From NCBI GenBank assembly GCA_002774315.1, contig PEYP01000152.1, forward strand, positions 1-13,540: a stretch of DNA of 13,540 bases, given 5' to 3'. The notes under the pieces were generated by a model. It ran no database searches and had not been told where the DNA came from. It saw only the letters and a program-made list of their open reading frames with translations. Shown one piece after another: positions 1 through 5,672 of the stretch (positions within the stretch are counted from its first letter, which is position 1; each line of letters opens with the position of its first letter). This DNA comes from Candidatus Stahliibacteriota bacterium CG08_land_8_20_14_0_20_40_26. GTDB taxonomy: Bacteria > Hydrothermota > UBA3073. A program made the position numbers and the translations under genes.

Positions 1-755
1 TCATCTCTGTAAATAGGATAGTTATGTACACATATATCGCTAGTAATTTCCTTAACGATTTTTTCTACCGCCTTTTTATTGCTTTCTTTCTCTGTGTCCA
101 TATGTAAACCTAACAATCGCTGGGCCAAAATTCTAATCATTCTTTGGGCCCGATAAACATTACCCAATGCTAACGGGTGAAGATGTTTAGGGTCGGGATA
201 CGAGTGTTTAGTAAGATTATCATAAATTTCAACCATTTTATCCTCTTTTACATTTCCTTTATCTTTTGCTAAAAGCAGATAAGAAGTAATATCTTCAACG
301 CTGATGGGAATAACTTTTCTTTGGTCCACAGGATCCCTGGGATTAAATGGATGTTCTGTGGTTGGGTCTACGGGCGTTAATTCTCCTAACTTGCTCATTA
401 CAATTTCATCAGCGCCGAGAGCAATCAATGTACCAGCGCTATGCGCCCTGTATGCTACAATTACTCCAAATTTCTTACAATAATTCCTAATGAGTTTGAC
501 AATCCTAATCGGAACGACCATATCGCCGCCACGAGTATAAAGAAATAGGTCAATATTATCTCTTTTCCCTATTAACTCAAGGTGACGGAAGAGAATAGGA
601 ATAACATCGTCCCCAATTTTAGTACTGAAATTGGGGCGGTCACCCGTCACATAGGTGATTACAGAAGAATCGCGCTCTTTTCCAATTTGCTTAATAAGCT
701 CTGAACGCGACATGGCCTCAACCGATTTAACTTGTTTAGTTTGTTTTTTAGGCAT
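1..755 (-). CDS. SDH_sah-like serine peptidase (ClpP/crotonase fold), C-terminus cut by window edge
   Basis: The frame is open from ATG at 755 to the window edge, giving 251 codons with no stop. The N-terminus is Lys/Gln-rich (MPKKQTKQVKSVEAMSRSEL). Two blocks are typical of the ClpP/SppA/crotonase fold: FLYTRGGDMVVP near residues 71-82, which would form the oxyanion region, and AYRAHSAGTLIALGADEIVM at 101-120, where Ser106 is the likely nucleophile. These are followed by GELTPVDP, as in the Pfam family called serine dehydrogenase proteinase (SDH_sah). Family knowledge suggests a soluble or membrane-associated serine peptidase, but substrates are poorly known and I assign none. No signal peptide is visible. 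No strong Shine-Dalgarno precedes the ATG; Met15 is an alternative start with GAGG close by. It is the last gene of the window and is isolated from its upstream neighbour by transposase debris. A consensus promoter and a palindrome precede it. Confidence 0.82.
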   Translation of the reverse strand, partial: MPKKQTKQVKSVEAMSRSELIKQIGKERDSSVITYVTGDRPNFSTKIGDDVIPILFRHLELIGKRDNIDLFLYTRGGDMVVPIRIVKLIRNYCKKFGVIVAYRAHSAGTLIALGADEIVMSKLGELTPVDPTTEHPFNPRDPVDQRKVIPISVEDITSYLLLAKDKGNVKEDKMVEIYDNLTKHSYPDPKHLHPLALGNVYRAQRMIRILAQRLLGLHMDTEKESNKKAVEKIVKEITSDICVHNYPIYRD

Positions 756-810
756 AATTTCTACTTATAGTATACCTTAAAAATTTAGGTTCTTAACCAC
801 TAAGTGTGGA

Positions 811-833
811 GATTATATAGACCTTATATAATC
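811..833. promoter_or_regulatory. Perfect 9-5-9 inverted repeat in the leader of the SDH_sah-like gene
   Basis: The arms GATTATATA and TATATAATC are exact reverse complements around a 5-bp spacer. The repeat begins about 14 nt downstream of the start point predicted from the 854-882 promoter, a usual position for a repressor site. It could alternatively fold in the transcript, but the stem is nearly all A-T and would be weak. The arm also contains TATAAT (817-812) with TTTACG 17 bp upstream (840-835), so a second, weaker promoter could overlap the same site. Confidence 0.5.
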
Positions 834-853
834 TCGTAAATATCCATCTTGAT

Positions 854-882
854 ATTATACACTATTTTCGTAATTATGTCAA
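854..882 (-). promoter_or_regulatory. Consensus sigma70-type promoter for the SDH_sah-like gene
   Basis: On the minus strand, TTGACA (882-877), a 17-bp spacer and TATAAT (859-854) match the sigma70 consensus at every position. Transcription should begin near 847, leaving a leader of about 90 nt before the ATG at 755. The leader contains the inverted repeat at 811-833. The boxes and spacing are directly visible; activity is inferred. Confidence 0.75.
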
Positions 883-987
883 GCAAAATCTTTACCCACT
901 TTTGAGGTTCAATCCAGCAAACAACACATATAGGTATAGTGAATAAGAGTTTTATACTCAACGGTAAATTCTTTTAGCATTCATATC

Positions 988-1007
988 TACCTGTCGGTAA
1001 ACAGGTA
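988..1007. repeat. Short palindromic element, CTACCTGT type, copy 1
   Basis: TACCTGT and ACAGGTA form a 7-bp inverted repeat around CGGTAA. Read on the minus strand the copy is followed by GTAGATA, exactly as for the copy at 1067-1088, so the repeated unit is longer than the palindrome itself. It lies just beyond the end of the transposase remnant. Confidence 0.7.
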
Positions 1008-1016
1008 ACTGCTAAT

Positions 1017-1545
1017 TTACCCACATTTGGTCAATATTCTAATCCGCTGATTCTCAAAATTCCTATCTACCTGTCGGTAGACAGGTAGCCATAAGCCATC
1101 CGCTTATCCACCTTTATCTTGTTATTCATCCCTTTCGTATAACCATTGGTGACTCTATGTTCAAAATATAGAGATATGGGGTGAATCCATTTCCTTACCA
1201 TCCCGGATACATCCTTCTTGAAGGGCGCTACATTAACCGTATCACCCATATCACACCAACATTCCATACATCCTCTACCATCCTTGTAGTTCTCACAAAC
1301 TCTATATAGATCCCTGAACATCTCTTTGAGATCGTAAGCCCTATACAATAATGGTGCCCTGCTCAATACATAGTCCAATCTCTTCTTCTCACTCTCAGAA
1401 AGCCTCTCTCTTCCCTTTAATAAAAGCCACCTAATGCGATATACGAACCTCTTTCTTCCACCCCGTTTCTTATATGCCCTCTACAATGTCTTACTTATCT
1501 GGTCTAAAGCATGGTTAACCTTCCCTTTTAGTGTATGATCTTAAT
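1017..1545 (-). pseudogene. Decayed ISL3-family transposase, C-terminal part
   Basis: On the minus strand the remnant opens after a stop with VNHALDQISKTL, reaches an in-frame TAG (1483-1481), then continues RAYKKRGGRKRFVYRIRW and on through LLYRAYDLKEMF to HRVTNGYTKGMNNKIK and KRMAYGY. A palindromic element at 1067-1088 then brings in a second stop. Beyond it, in another frame, RNFENQRIRILTKCG and a stop (1064-1017) complete the usual ISL3 C-terminus. The glutamate expected in the TNGxxEGxNNKIK block, which I take to be the DDE glutamate, is Lys here. The N-terminal half with the two aspartates is absent. The gene is therefore dead through a stop, an insertion, a probable catalytic substitution and truncation. 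A TTG-initiated 103-codon stretch (1378-1067) remains open but is not a functional gene. Confidence 0.8.
1067..1088. repeat. Palindromic element inserted within the transposase remnant, copy 2
   Basis: CTACCTGTC and GACAGGTAG form a perfect 9-bp inverted repeat around GGTA. It interrupts the transposase exactly between AYGY and RNFEN. Removing about 20 bp restores a continuous AYGYRNFEN reading, so the element arrived after the transposase did. The inserted length is not a multiple of three and carries a TAG stop. Confidence 0.8.
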
Positions 1546-1557
1546 GTAATTTATAAG

Positions 1558-1586
1558 ATTATAAAGGTCTAAGTGGTGCTTGTCAA
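1558..1586 (-). promoter_or_regulatory. Consensus sigma70-type promoter upstream of the transposase remnant
   Basis: TTGACA (1586-1581), a 17-bp spacer and TATAAT (1563-1558) on the minus strand match the consensus exactly. The first sequence downstream is the degraded transposase, so this is probably the old transposase promoter or a captured one. It could still produce transcripts running toward the peptidase gene. Confidence 0.6.
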
Positions 1587-1643
1587 GCTTAAAATATCAA
1601 AGAACACCCACTACCACACTAAATGGTCATGAGCCAAAATCCA

Positions 1644-1716
1644 CCCTGTTAAATAGTTACAAAATTAAGTATAAGTACTCATCTCTGGTACTTTATTTAA
1701 CAGGGGAACCACAGAG
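1644..1716. repeat. Inverted repeat CCCTGTTAAATA with an adjoining AACCACAGAG word
   Basis: CCCTGTTAAATA (1644-1655) and TATTTAACAGGG (1694-1705) are exact reverse complements separated by 38 bp. The repeat word AACCACAGAG follows directly at 1707-1716. The stem has no T-run after it on the minus strand, so I do not call it a terminator for the radical SAM gene, although it lies downstream of that gene. I see no gene between 1546 and 1763. Confidence 0.55.
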
Positions 1717-1752
1717 AATTATAGAGTAATAAAGAATTGCAGGAGATTTTTA

Positions 1753-1762
1753 CCCCCCCCCC
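1753..1762. other. Homopolymer of ten C (G on the coding strand) just after the radical SAM stop codon
   Basis: The minus strand reads TAA stop, C, ten G, then TAAAAA. The tract is striking in A+T-rich DNA and is flanked by CGTTAGG, as in the CCCCGTTAG hairpin at 5591-5618. It sits one base past the stop, so slippage within it cannot alter the protein. Confidence 0.8.
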
Positions 1763-1763
1763 G

Positions 1764-3194
1764 TTAGGTGTTCTTGTCCCGTGAAAGGTACTCCTTCTCC
1801 CATATATCCTTTGTGAGTTCTTCTATATGCTCACCGTATCTCACGAGCCCCTTTCTGTACTTTTCGTCTTTCAGTATTTCTTCTCCCGAGGTGTCTATCG
1901 GCTTTGCATTCGTCTCTTTCAGTATTTTATACATCGTGTCATAGTGGTCTCTTATCGGACACTGTCGCAGCCAGTTTCCAACCTCGTTTCTCGGTCTCTC
2001 ATAACCATAACCCGCCTGCCAACGCCTTATTTTTGCAAATAGTTTTGAATTTATGGCATTCTCCAGCGATTTACCCCTTTTATATAACTCAATTATGTTA
2101 TCCTCCGAGTAGGGCACGAATACGCAGGGACATACATTGCCATCCCAGTCTATGTAGAAGTATCCACCCCCTCTTGCCGCAGATATACATCCATCTGACG
2201 CTGTCCCGGAATTCCAAAAGTCCACGAGAAAAATATCCTTTTCTCTTACCACTCTCCACTCCCTCCGCAGAAGTTCCACCCTCTCTTCTGGAGTGGGAAG
2301 CATGTCCAGTGTATGCCCCCTACCTATGGGCATATAGTGGAAATACCATCCATATATTGCATGCTGTTCCTTAAAATAGTATTCGATGAATTCGTCTGAT
2401 GAGATAAGCCCCACATTATTTTTGGTCACGGTAACCGAGATGCCGAAAGGAACTCCATTATTTCTCAGATTATCCATTGCGGAAAGTATCTTTCTGAAAA
2501 CGCCTTTTCCCCTTCTATCATCGGTCTCTCTTTCAAATCCCTCAACGGATATGGCGGGCGTTATATTTCCAACCTGCGCGAGTTTTTTTGCCATTGCTCC
2601 GTCTATGAGTGTCCCGTTTGTATACATAAGGAAGAAACAGTCATTATGTACCCTTGCAATGTCAAGCAAGTTTTTTCCGTCGTCCTCATACATAAGCGGT
2701 TCTCCACCCGATATCACAAAGAAGTTTGCTCCCCACGACTCCTTGGCATCCATTAATATTTTATCAAATGTATCGTAACTCAACTTTTTCGGTTCATAAG
2801 CGGCATTTGCATAACATCCCTTACATTTCAGATTGCAGACCTTTGTGGGTGCAATGGTGATAAACATCGGTGGCTTAAACCCGTATTTCTCTATGAATTC
2901 TCTCCTCTTGTAAAATCCCCCGAAGAAGACATTACCAAGAAATATCTGGATCAGCCCCCTTGCACATCCCTTTGACATATGCCCCCTGTCGAATGCATTG
3001 TCTATGGAGTGAAGAAGAGCCTTTGCAAGAACATACTTATCATCCTGTACCTTGACGGGTCTATCATCGGGATTTTTCTCTATCAGATCCCCGTAGATAC
3101 GCTTCTCTATATTGTTTATGAGAAATTTCCTTATATGTTTGTTTGATATCGCACTTTCCCCGAGTTTAAGAAGGGCAGTTATATCTCTCTTCAT
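1764..3194 (-). CDS. Radical SAM protein with SPASM/twitch-like C-terminal cysteines
   Basis: The protein has 476 residues from ATG at 3194, which is preceded by GGGAGG four bases upstream. An in-frame ATG at 3218 overlaps the trxB stop and would add eight residues. The radical SAM motif CNLKCKGC (Cys120, 124, 127) follows ITIAPTKV, with ISGGEP as the SAM-contacting GGE block downstream. The C-terminal third has GCISAARGGGYFYIDWDG, then NVCPC and a later QCPIRDH. This pattern resembles the auxiliary Fe-S cluster of SPASM/twitch enzymes, which commonly modify peptides or cofactors. About 110 residues precede the core with no recognised domain, and no signal peptide or membrane segment is seen. 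It directly follows trxB and is probably co-transcribed with it. The chemistry and substrate cannot be deduced; no precursor-peptide gene is visible nearby. Confidence 0.88.
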   Translation of the reverse strand: MKRDITALLKLGESAISNKHIRKFLINNIEKRIYGDLIEKNPDDRPVKVQDDKYVLAKALLHSIDNAFDRGHMSKGCARGLIQIFLGNVFFGGFYKRREFIEKYGFKPPMFITIAPTKVCNLKCKGCYANAAYEPKKLSYDTFDKILMDAKESWGANFFVISGGEPLMYEDDGKNLLDIARVHNDCFFLMYTNGTLIDGAMAKKLAQVGNITPAISVEGFERETDDRRGKGVFRKILSAMDNLRNNGVPFGISVTVTKNNVGLISSDEFIEYYFKEQHAIYGWYFHYMPIGRGHTLDMLPTPEERVELLRREWRVVREKDIFLVDFWNSGTASDGCISAARGGGYFYIDWDGNVCPCVFVPYSEDNIIELYKRGKSLENAINSKLFAKIRRWQAGYGYERPRNEVGNWLRQCPIRDHYDTMYKILKETNAKPIDTSGEEILKDEKYRKGLVRYGEHIEELTKDIWEKEYLSRDKNT

Positions 3195-3217
3195 AATTCC
3201 TCCCGATAAATATAACA

Positions 3218-4135
3218 TTAACCACCTTGTATATATTTCTCAGCGGCAATCGCTGCGAGTGTTCCCTCTCCCACCGCAGTGGATACCTGACGAACATCCT
3301 TGGAGCATATGTCACCCGCAGCAAATATGCCAGGTATGGATGTCTCCATCTTTATATTGGTTACAACGAAACCCAATTTGTCAAGTTTCACAACCCCTCT
3401 CAAGAAGCGAGAGTTTGGGTTGAGACCCACATAAACAAATACACCGGAGACCGAAATCTCTTTCTCTTTTCCGTTTCCACGGTTTTCTACAACAATGGAG
3501 TTAATCTTCTCTTCTCCACTTATCCTTACCAGCTTGTGGTTGAGAAGAAATCTTGTGTTCTTGCGGTTTTTTAGTCTCTCCTGGAGGATTTTTTCTGCAG
3601 TCATATAAGGTAGAAATTCCACAAATGTCACACTTTTCACAAACTTCAGGAGAAACTCTCCTTCCTGTAATCCGGAGTTCCCACATCCCACTACCGCCAC
3701 ATCCTTCTCTCCAAAGAGTGGTCCATCACAAGTCGCACAGTAGGAGACACCCCTGCCGTAAAATTTATCCTCCCCTGGCACATTCAATTTCTTTGGTTCA
3801 CTCCCGGATGCCACTATCACCGAGAGGGCAGAATATTTCCCCTGCACCGTAGTTATTTCTATCCTCTTATTTAAGAGTTTTACATCCCGAACCTCCTCAA
3901 ATTCCTTTATTTCAGTTCCAAATCTTTCTGCCTGTTTTCTCATCCTCTCGAGCAGGTCCATTCCACTTATACCGTCTGGAAAACCGGGATAGTTTTCCAG
4001 TTTATCGGTAGTTGCAGCAAGACCACCTGTAATATTCTTTTCCAAAAGCAGGGTCTTGAGCCTTGCCCTTGAAGCATAGATACCCGCGGTCAGACCCGCG
4101 GGTCCCCCTCCTATGATTATTATATCATAATCCAT
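3218..4135 (-). CDS. trxB: Thioredoxin reductase-like flavoprotein with non-canonical nucleotide-binding domain
   Basis: The protein has 305 residues from ATG 4135; a TTG two codons upstream is possible, and neither has a clear ribosome site. The FAD-binding GGGPAG (residues 9-14), the redox-active CATC (133-136) and the C-terminal GIFAAGDI with QVSTAVGEG are all typical of low-molecular-weight thioredoxin reductase. The second dinucleotide motif is GCGNSG (150-155), and the HRRxxFRA segment that binds the NADPH 2'-phosphate is replaced by VEFLPYMTA. NADPH is therefore unlikely to be the donor. NADH, or ferredoxin as in the clostridial ferredoxin-dependent flavin enzyme, is an alternative. 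A ferredoxin gene, a TlpA-like protein and, further off, thioredoxin and glutaredoxin genes lie in the same window. The stop overlaps the alternative start of the radical SAM gene. The cofactor inference is mine. Confidence 0.9.
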   Translation of the reverse strand: MDYDIIIIGGGPAGLTAGIYASRARLKTLLLEKNITGGLAATTDKLENYPGFPDGISGMDLLERMRKQAERFGTEIKEFEEVRDVKLLNKRIEITTVQGKYSALSVIVASGSEPKKLNVPGEDKFYGRGVSYCATCDGPLFGEKDVAVVGCGNSGLQEGEFLLKFVKSVTFVEFLPYMTAEKILQERLKNRKNTRFLLNHKLVRISGEEKINSIVVENRGNGKEKEISVSGVFVYVGLNPNSRFLRGVVKLDKLGFVVTNIKMETSIPGIFAAGDICSKDVRQVSTAVGEGTLAAIAAEKYIQGG

Positions 4136-4151
4136 GGCCAAGAAATTGTTT

Positions 4152-4232
4152 AATGTTAAATGTTGAATGTTTGATGTTTAATGTCCTCCCACCTCCCACA
4201 TTTCACATTTCACATTTCACATTCCACATTTT
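4152..4232. repeat. Two heptamer arrays in inverted orientation between tlpA and trxB
   Basis: Positions 4152-4186 hold five 7-bp units, AATGTTA, AATGTTG, AATGTTT, GATGTTT and AATGTCC. Positions 4198-4232 hold five more, ACATTTC three times, then ACATTCC and ACATTTT. AATGT in the first array is complementary to ACATT in the second, so the pair can fold into an irregular hairpin. The arrays fill most of the tlpA-trxB gap. They resemble heptameric STRR sequences described in cyanobacteria, which is a comparison of form only. Confidence 0.8.
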
Positions 4233-4249
4233 GATTTTTGATTTTCTTT

Positions 4250-4783
4250 TTATCTTAAAAGCTCCTCAATGTCGCTTTTGAATACCTCCTTTCCCCTTGC
4301 TCCCACATACTTCTTAACGAAATTCCCGTCCCTATCAATGATATATGTGGTTGGTATTGCTGTCACACCAAACTTTCTTGCTACCTCACCATTGTCCATA
4401 AGTATCGGGTAATTTACATAATATCTCTCACAGAACTCTACTATACCCTCTTTCCTTCCTCCATCGAGTGAAACTCCCAGTATCTGCAAATCCATTTCTC
4501 CATATTCCCTTTGTAGTTCTACAAATCCTGGTATTTCTACCCTGCAGGGCGCACACCAGGTTGCCCAGAAGTCCAGAATGATCACCTTTCCCTTGAAATC
4601 GCTGAGTGCCATCGTGTCACCATCAAGTGTGGAAAGTGTGAAATCTGCGACCTCAATGAAGGTAGATTTCTTCTTTATCTCACCCTTCTCTTTCGGTTTC
4701 TCTTTGCTATTGGAACAGGCAAGGAGAAGAAAAACCGGGATAACCATTCGCCACATGTAGCCCCTAATGGTTTTAAAAAGCAT
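4250..4783 (-). CDS. TlpA/ResA-like thioredoxin-fold lipoprotein
   Basis: The protein has 177 residues. A lipoprotein signal ends in FLLLAC with Cys23 as the predicted lipidation site, followed by a Lys/Glu-rich linker. The AhpC/TSA-Redoxin domain begins near residue 45, carries WCAPC (Cys77, Cys80) in ILDFWATWCAPCRVEIPGF, and has the cis-proline in AIPTTYIID. Relatives reduce disulfides outside the cytoplasmic membrane, for example on apocytochromes or other secreted proteins. Lgt for lipidation is encoded in this window. An alternative start at Met10 (4756) has AGGGG upstream and still leaves a usable signal peptide. A promoter with boxes at 4862-4834 suits either start. The membrane partner that would recycle it, such as CcdA/DsbD, is not seen here. 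Confidence 0.9.
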   Translation of the reverse strand: MLFKTIRGYMWRMVIPVFLLLACSNSKEKPKEKGEIKKKSTFIEVADFTLSTLDGDTMALSDFKGKVIILDFWATWCAPCRVEIPGFVELQREYGEMDLQILGVSLDGGRKEGIVEFCERYYVNYPILMDNGEVARKFGVTAIPTTYIIDRDGNFVKKYVGARGKEVFKSDIEELLR

Positions 4784-4833
4784 TGCGCATTATATAGAAC
4801 TCTTGAAATCCGATATACAATAATGCTGTTATT

Positions 4834-4862
4834 GTTATAACACATTTCTTTAAAAAAGTCAA
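4834..4862 (-). promoter_or_regulatory. Sigma70-type promoter for the TlpA-like gene
   Basis: TTGACT (4862-4857), 17 bp, and TATAAC (4839-4834) lie on the minus strand, with a T-tract upstream that could act as an UP element. The start point would be near 4827, about 45 nt before the ATG at 4783. A lone TATAAT at 4794-4789 has no matching -35 box. Confidence 0.6.
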
Positions 4863-4879
4863 GAAAAAAATTGGACGCA

Positions 4880-4899
4880 CCTGCCTGCCGTCAGGCAGG
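4880..4899. repeat. Short palindromic element, CCTGCCTG type
   Basis: CCTGCCTG and CAGGCAGG are perfect inverted arms around CCGT. It belongs with the copies at 988, 1067 and 7484. Translated, the repeat gives the SLPDGRQV-type peptide, which explains a false open frame here. The 4784-5112 interval otherwise holds the tlpA promoter and the repeats listed next, and no gene. Confidence 0.75.
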
Positions 4900-4952
4900 G
4901 ATAAACGCAGATTACCCATGATCTCTTTATTATTGTGGTTGTCAGGGGTAAT

Positions 4953-4982
4953 GTCATTGCGAGGCGAAGCCGAAGCAATCTC
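4953..4982. repeat. REP-like dispersed repeat of the ATTGCGAGGCGAAG type
   Basis: The segment reads GTCATTGCGAGGCG and AAGCCGAAGCAATCTC, with ATTGC/GCAAT arms. Near-identical words are familiar as intergenic repeats in several bacterial phyla; that is recalled knowledge. GTCAGG (4941-4946) and CCTGAC about 40 bp away frame it as a further inverted pair. Confidence 0.6.
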
Positions 4983-5043
4983 CACCTGACACATACTCGA
5001 CACTATGACTTGTTGTATACTTTATTATGCGATCAAGAAAAAA

Positions 5044-5114
5044 AACCACAGAGAACGGAAAACATAGCGTGTCTTCAATATAGATAGTTAAGAGAGAATA
5101 AAACCTCTGTGGTT
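5044..5114. repeat. Inverted pair of AACCACAGAG words
   Basis: AACCACAGAG (5044-5053) and CTCTGTGGTT (5105-5114) are exact reverse complements separated by 51 bp. The ferredoxin stop codon (5115-5113) lies within the right arm. GATCAAG followed by eight A precedes the left arm. No T-run follows the stem, so termination is doubtful. Confidence 0.6.
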
Positions 5115-5403
5115 ATGATATTACATTAAAAGGACAGGCTGGTATGCATACTCCACAATTTCTGCAAAGAGCAGGGTCTATCACAGCCTTTTTATTTACT
5201 ATGGATATAGCACCAAAACTGCATGCCTCTTCACATTTCCCACATCCTGTGCATTTCTCTTTGTCAATCTTCGGTATAACTGTGGTGGGGGCAGGCTTGA
5301 AAGGGGCCCAATAAGGCATATTCATTCCCATACCTCTCCCTATACTTCTTCCCATTCCTCTACCCCTTCCCCTACCCCCTCCTCTTCTATATCCGAACTG
5401 CAT
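5113..5403 (-). CDS. 2[4Fe-4S] ferredoxin with Arg/Gly-rich N-terminus
   Basis: The protein has 96 residues from ATG 5403, chosen because AAAGGAGATAGT stands directly before it; an in-frame ATG nine codons upstream would place this ribosome site inside the gene. Residues 5-28 are an Arg/Gly/Met-rich stretch (YRRGGGRGRGRGMGRS). It is followed by a Pro-rich linker and the ferredoxin domain. CTGCGKCEEAC (Cys51, 54, 57, 61) and CRNCGVCIPAC (Cys80, 83, 86, 90) bind two [4Fe-4S] clusters. The basic tail could bind an acidic partner or nucleic acid; Gly-rich tails also occur on small proteins linked to NifX/MinD loci. It is an isolated gene between repeats, 330 bp upstream of tlpA. It may donate electrons to the radical SAM protein or to the reductase encoded downstream, but this is inference. 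Confidence 0.9.
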   Translation of the reverse strand: MQFGYRRGGGRGRGRGMGRSIGRGMGMNMPYWAPFKPAPTTVIPKIDKEKCTGCGKCEEACSFGAISIVNKKAVIDPALCRNCGVCIPACPFNVIS

Positions 5404-5502
5404 ACTATCTCCTTTAAATGCCTTTTCCACAGAAACGTCAAGAAAAAAAATCTAAAATTTGGAATATATTTATACTTGCATAGGAATATAGAAAAGATTT
5501 TC

Positions 5503-5554
5503 AAAAATCTCTTTCGATCTCTTTAAATCCCTGTCAATGTATAGTTTCCTATAC
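5503..5554. repeat. ACAGGGATTnAAAGAGAT repeat (minus) followed by a 6-bp hairpin
   Basis: The reverse complement of 5503-5535 starts GACAGGGATTTAAAGAGAT and closely matches 7347-7375. It is followed by GTATAG-TTTC-CTATAC (5539-5554), a perfect small hairpin, and then GATCAAG plus an A-tract. No gene lies in 5404-5672. Confidence 0.6.
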
Positions 5555-5590
5555 GATCAAGAAAAAAATTTTAACCACGAATTGCATTCA

Positions 5591-5618
5591 CCCCGTTAGA
5601 AAATTCATTCTAACGGGG
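5591..5618. repeat. Perfect 11-bp hairpin, CCCCGTTAGAA type
   Basis: CCCCGTTAGAA and TTCTAACGGGG are exact inverted arms around AATTCA. It lies 55 bp after the stop of the methyltransferase at 5673-6254. No T-run follows immediately on the minus strand; a T-tract comes only about 20 nt later, so it may serve as transcript end protection or a poor terminator. A CCCCGTTAG fragment also occurs at the poly-C tract near 1753-1767. Confidence 0.7.
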
Positions 5619-5672
5619 CGGGTCATACGAATTTTTATATCGTTTAACCCCAAGCATTCCAAAGAATTAAGT

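Larger units (their letters stand above)
818..1571. repeat. Imperfect inverted repeat pair (818-841 and 1571-1548) flanking the transposase remnant
   Basis: The plus strand at 818-841 reads TAGACCTTATATAATCTC and continues GTAAAT. The minus strand from 1571 to 1548 reads TAGACCTTTATAATCTTA and continues TAAAT. Allowing one single-base gap, only two positions differ over 23 aligned. ACCACT lies outside both copies, directly adjacent on the right and 16 bp further out on the left. The pair encloses the ISL3-like remnant and could be terminal repeats of an older element or a duplicated promoter region. Which of these is correct cannot be settled from the sequence alone. Confidence 0.4.

Noticed and set aside
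812..840. Independent promoter TTTACG-N17-TATAAT
   Set aside because: The -10 box is part of the palindrome arm and the -35 is weak beside the exact consensus promoter 40 bp upstream. It is kept only as a remark.
1827..3423. Several plus-strand frames opposite the radical SAM and trxB genes
   Set aside because: They are antisense to clearly recognisable proteins, have no ribosome sites and no recognisable content.
4152..4232. CRISPR-like array
   Set aside because: The units are 7 bp and contiguous with no unique spacers, and no cas gene is present.
4773..5003. 76-codon minus-strand frame containing LRLSLPDGRQV
   Set aside because: It runs through the CCTGCCTG palindrome and the ATTGCGAGGCGAAG repeat; the peptide is merely a translation of repeats and overlaps the tlpA promoter.
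5044..5114. Rho-independent terminator for the ferredoxin gene
   Set aside because: The loop is 51 nt, no U-run follows on the minus strand, and one arm covers the stop codon. It is treated as a repeat pair.
5413..5441. Promoter TTGACG-N17-TTTAAA before the ferredoxin gene
   Set aside because: The start point would fall at the start codon and leave the ribosome site untranscribed.
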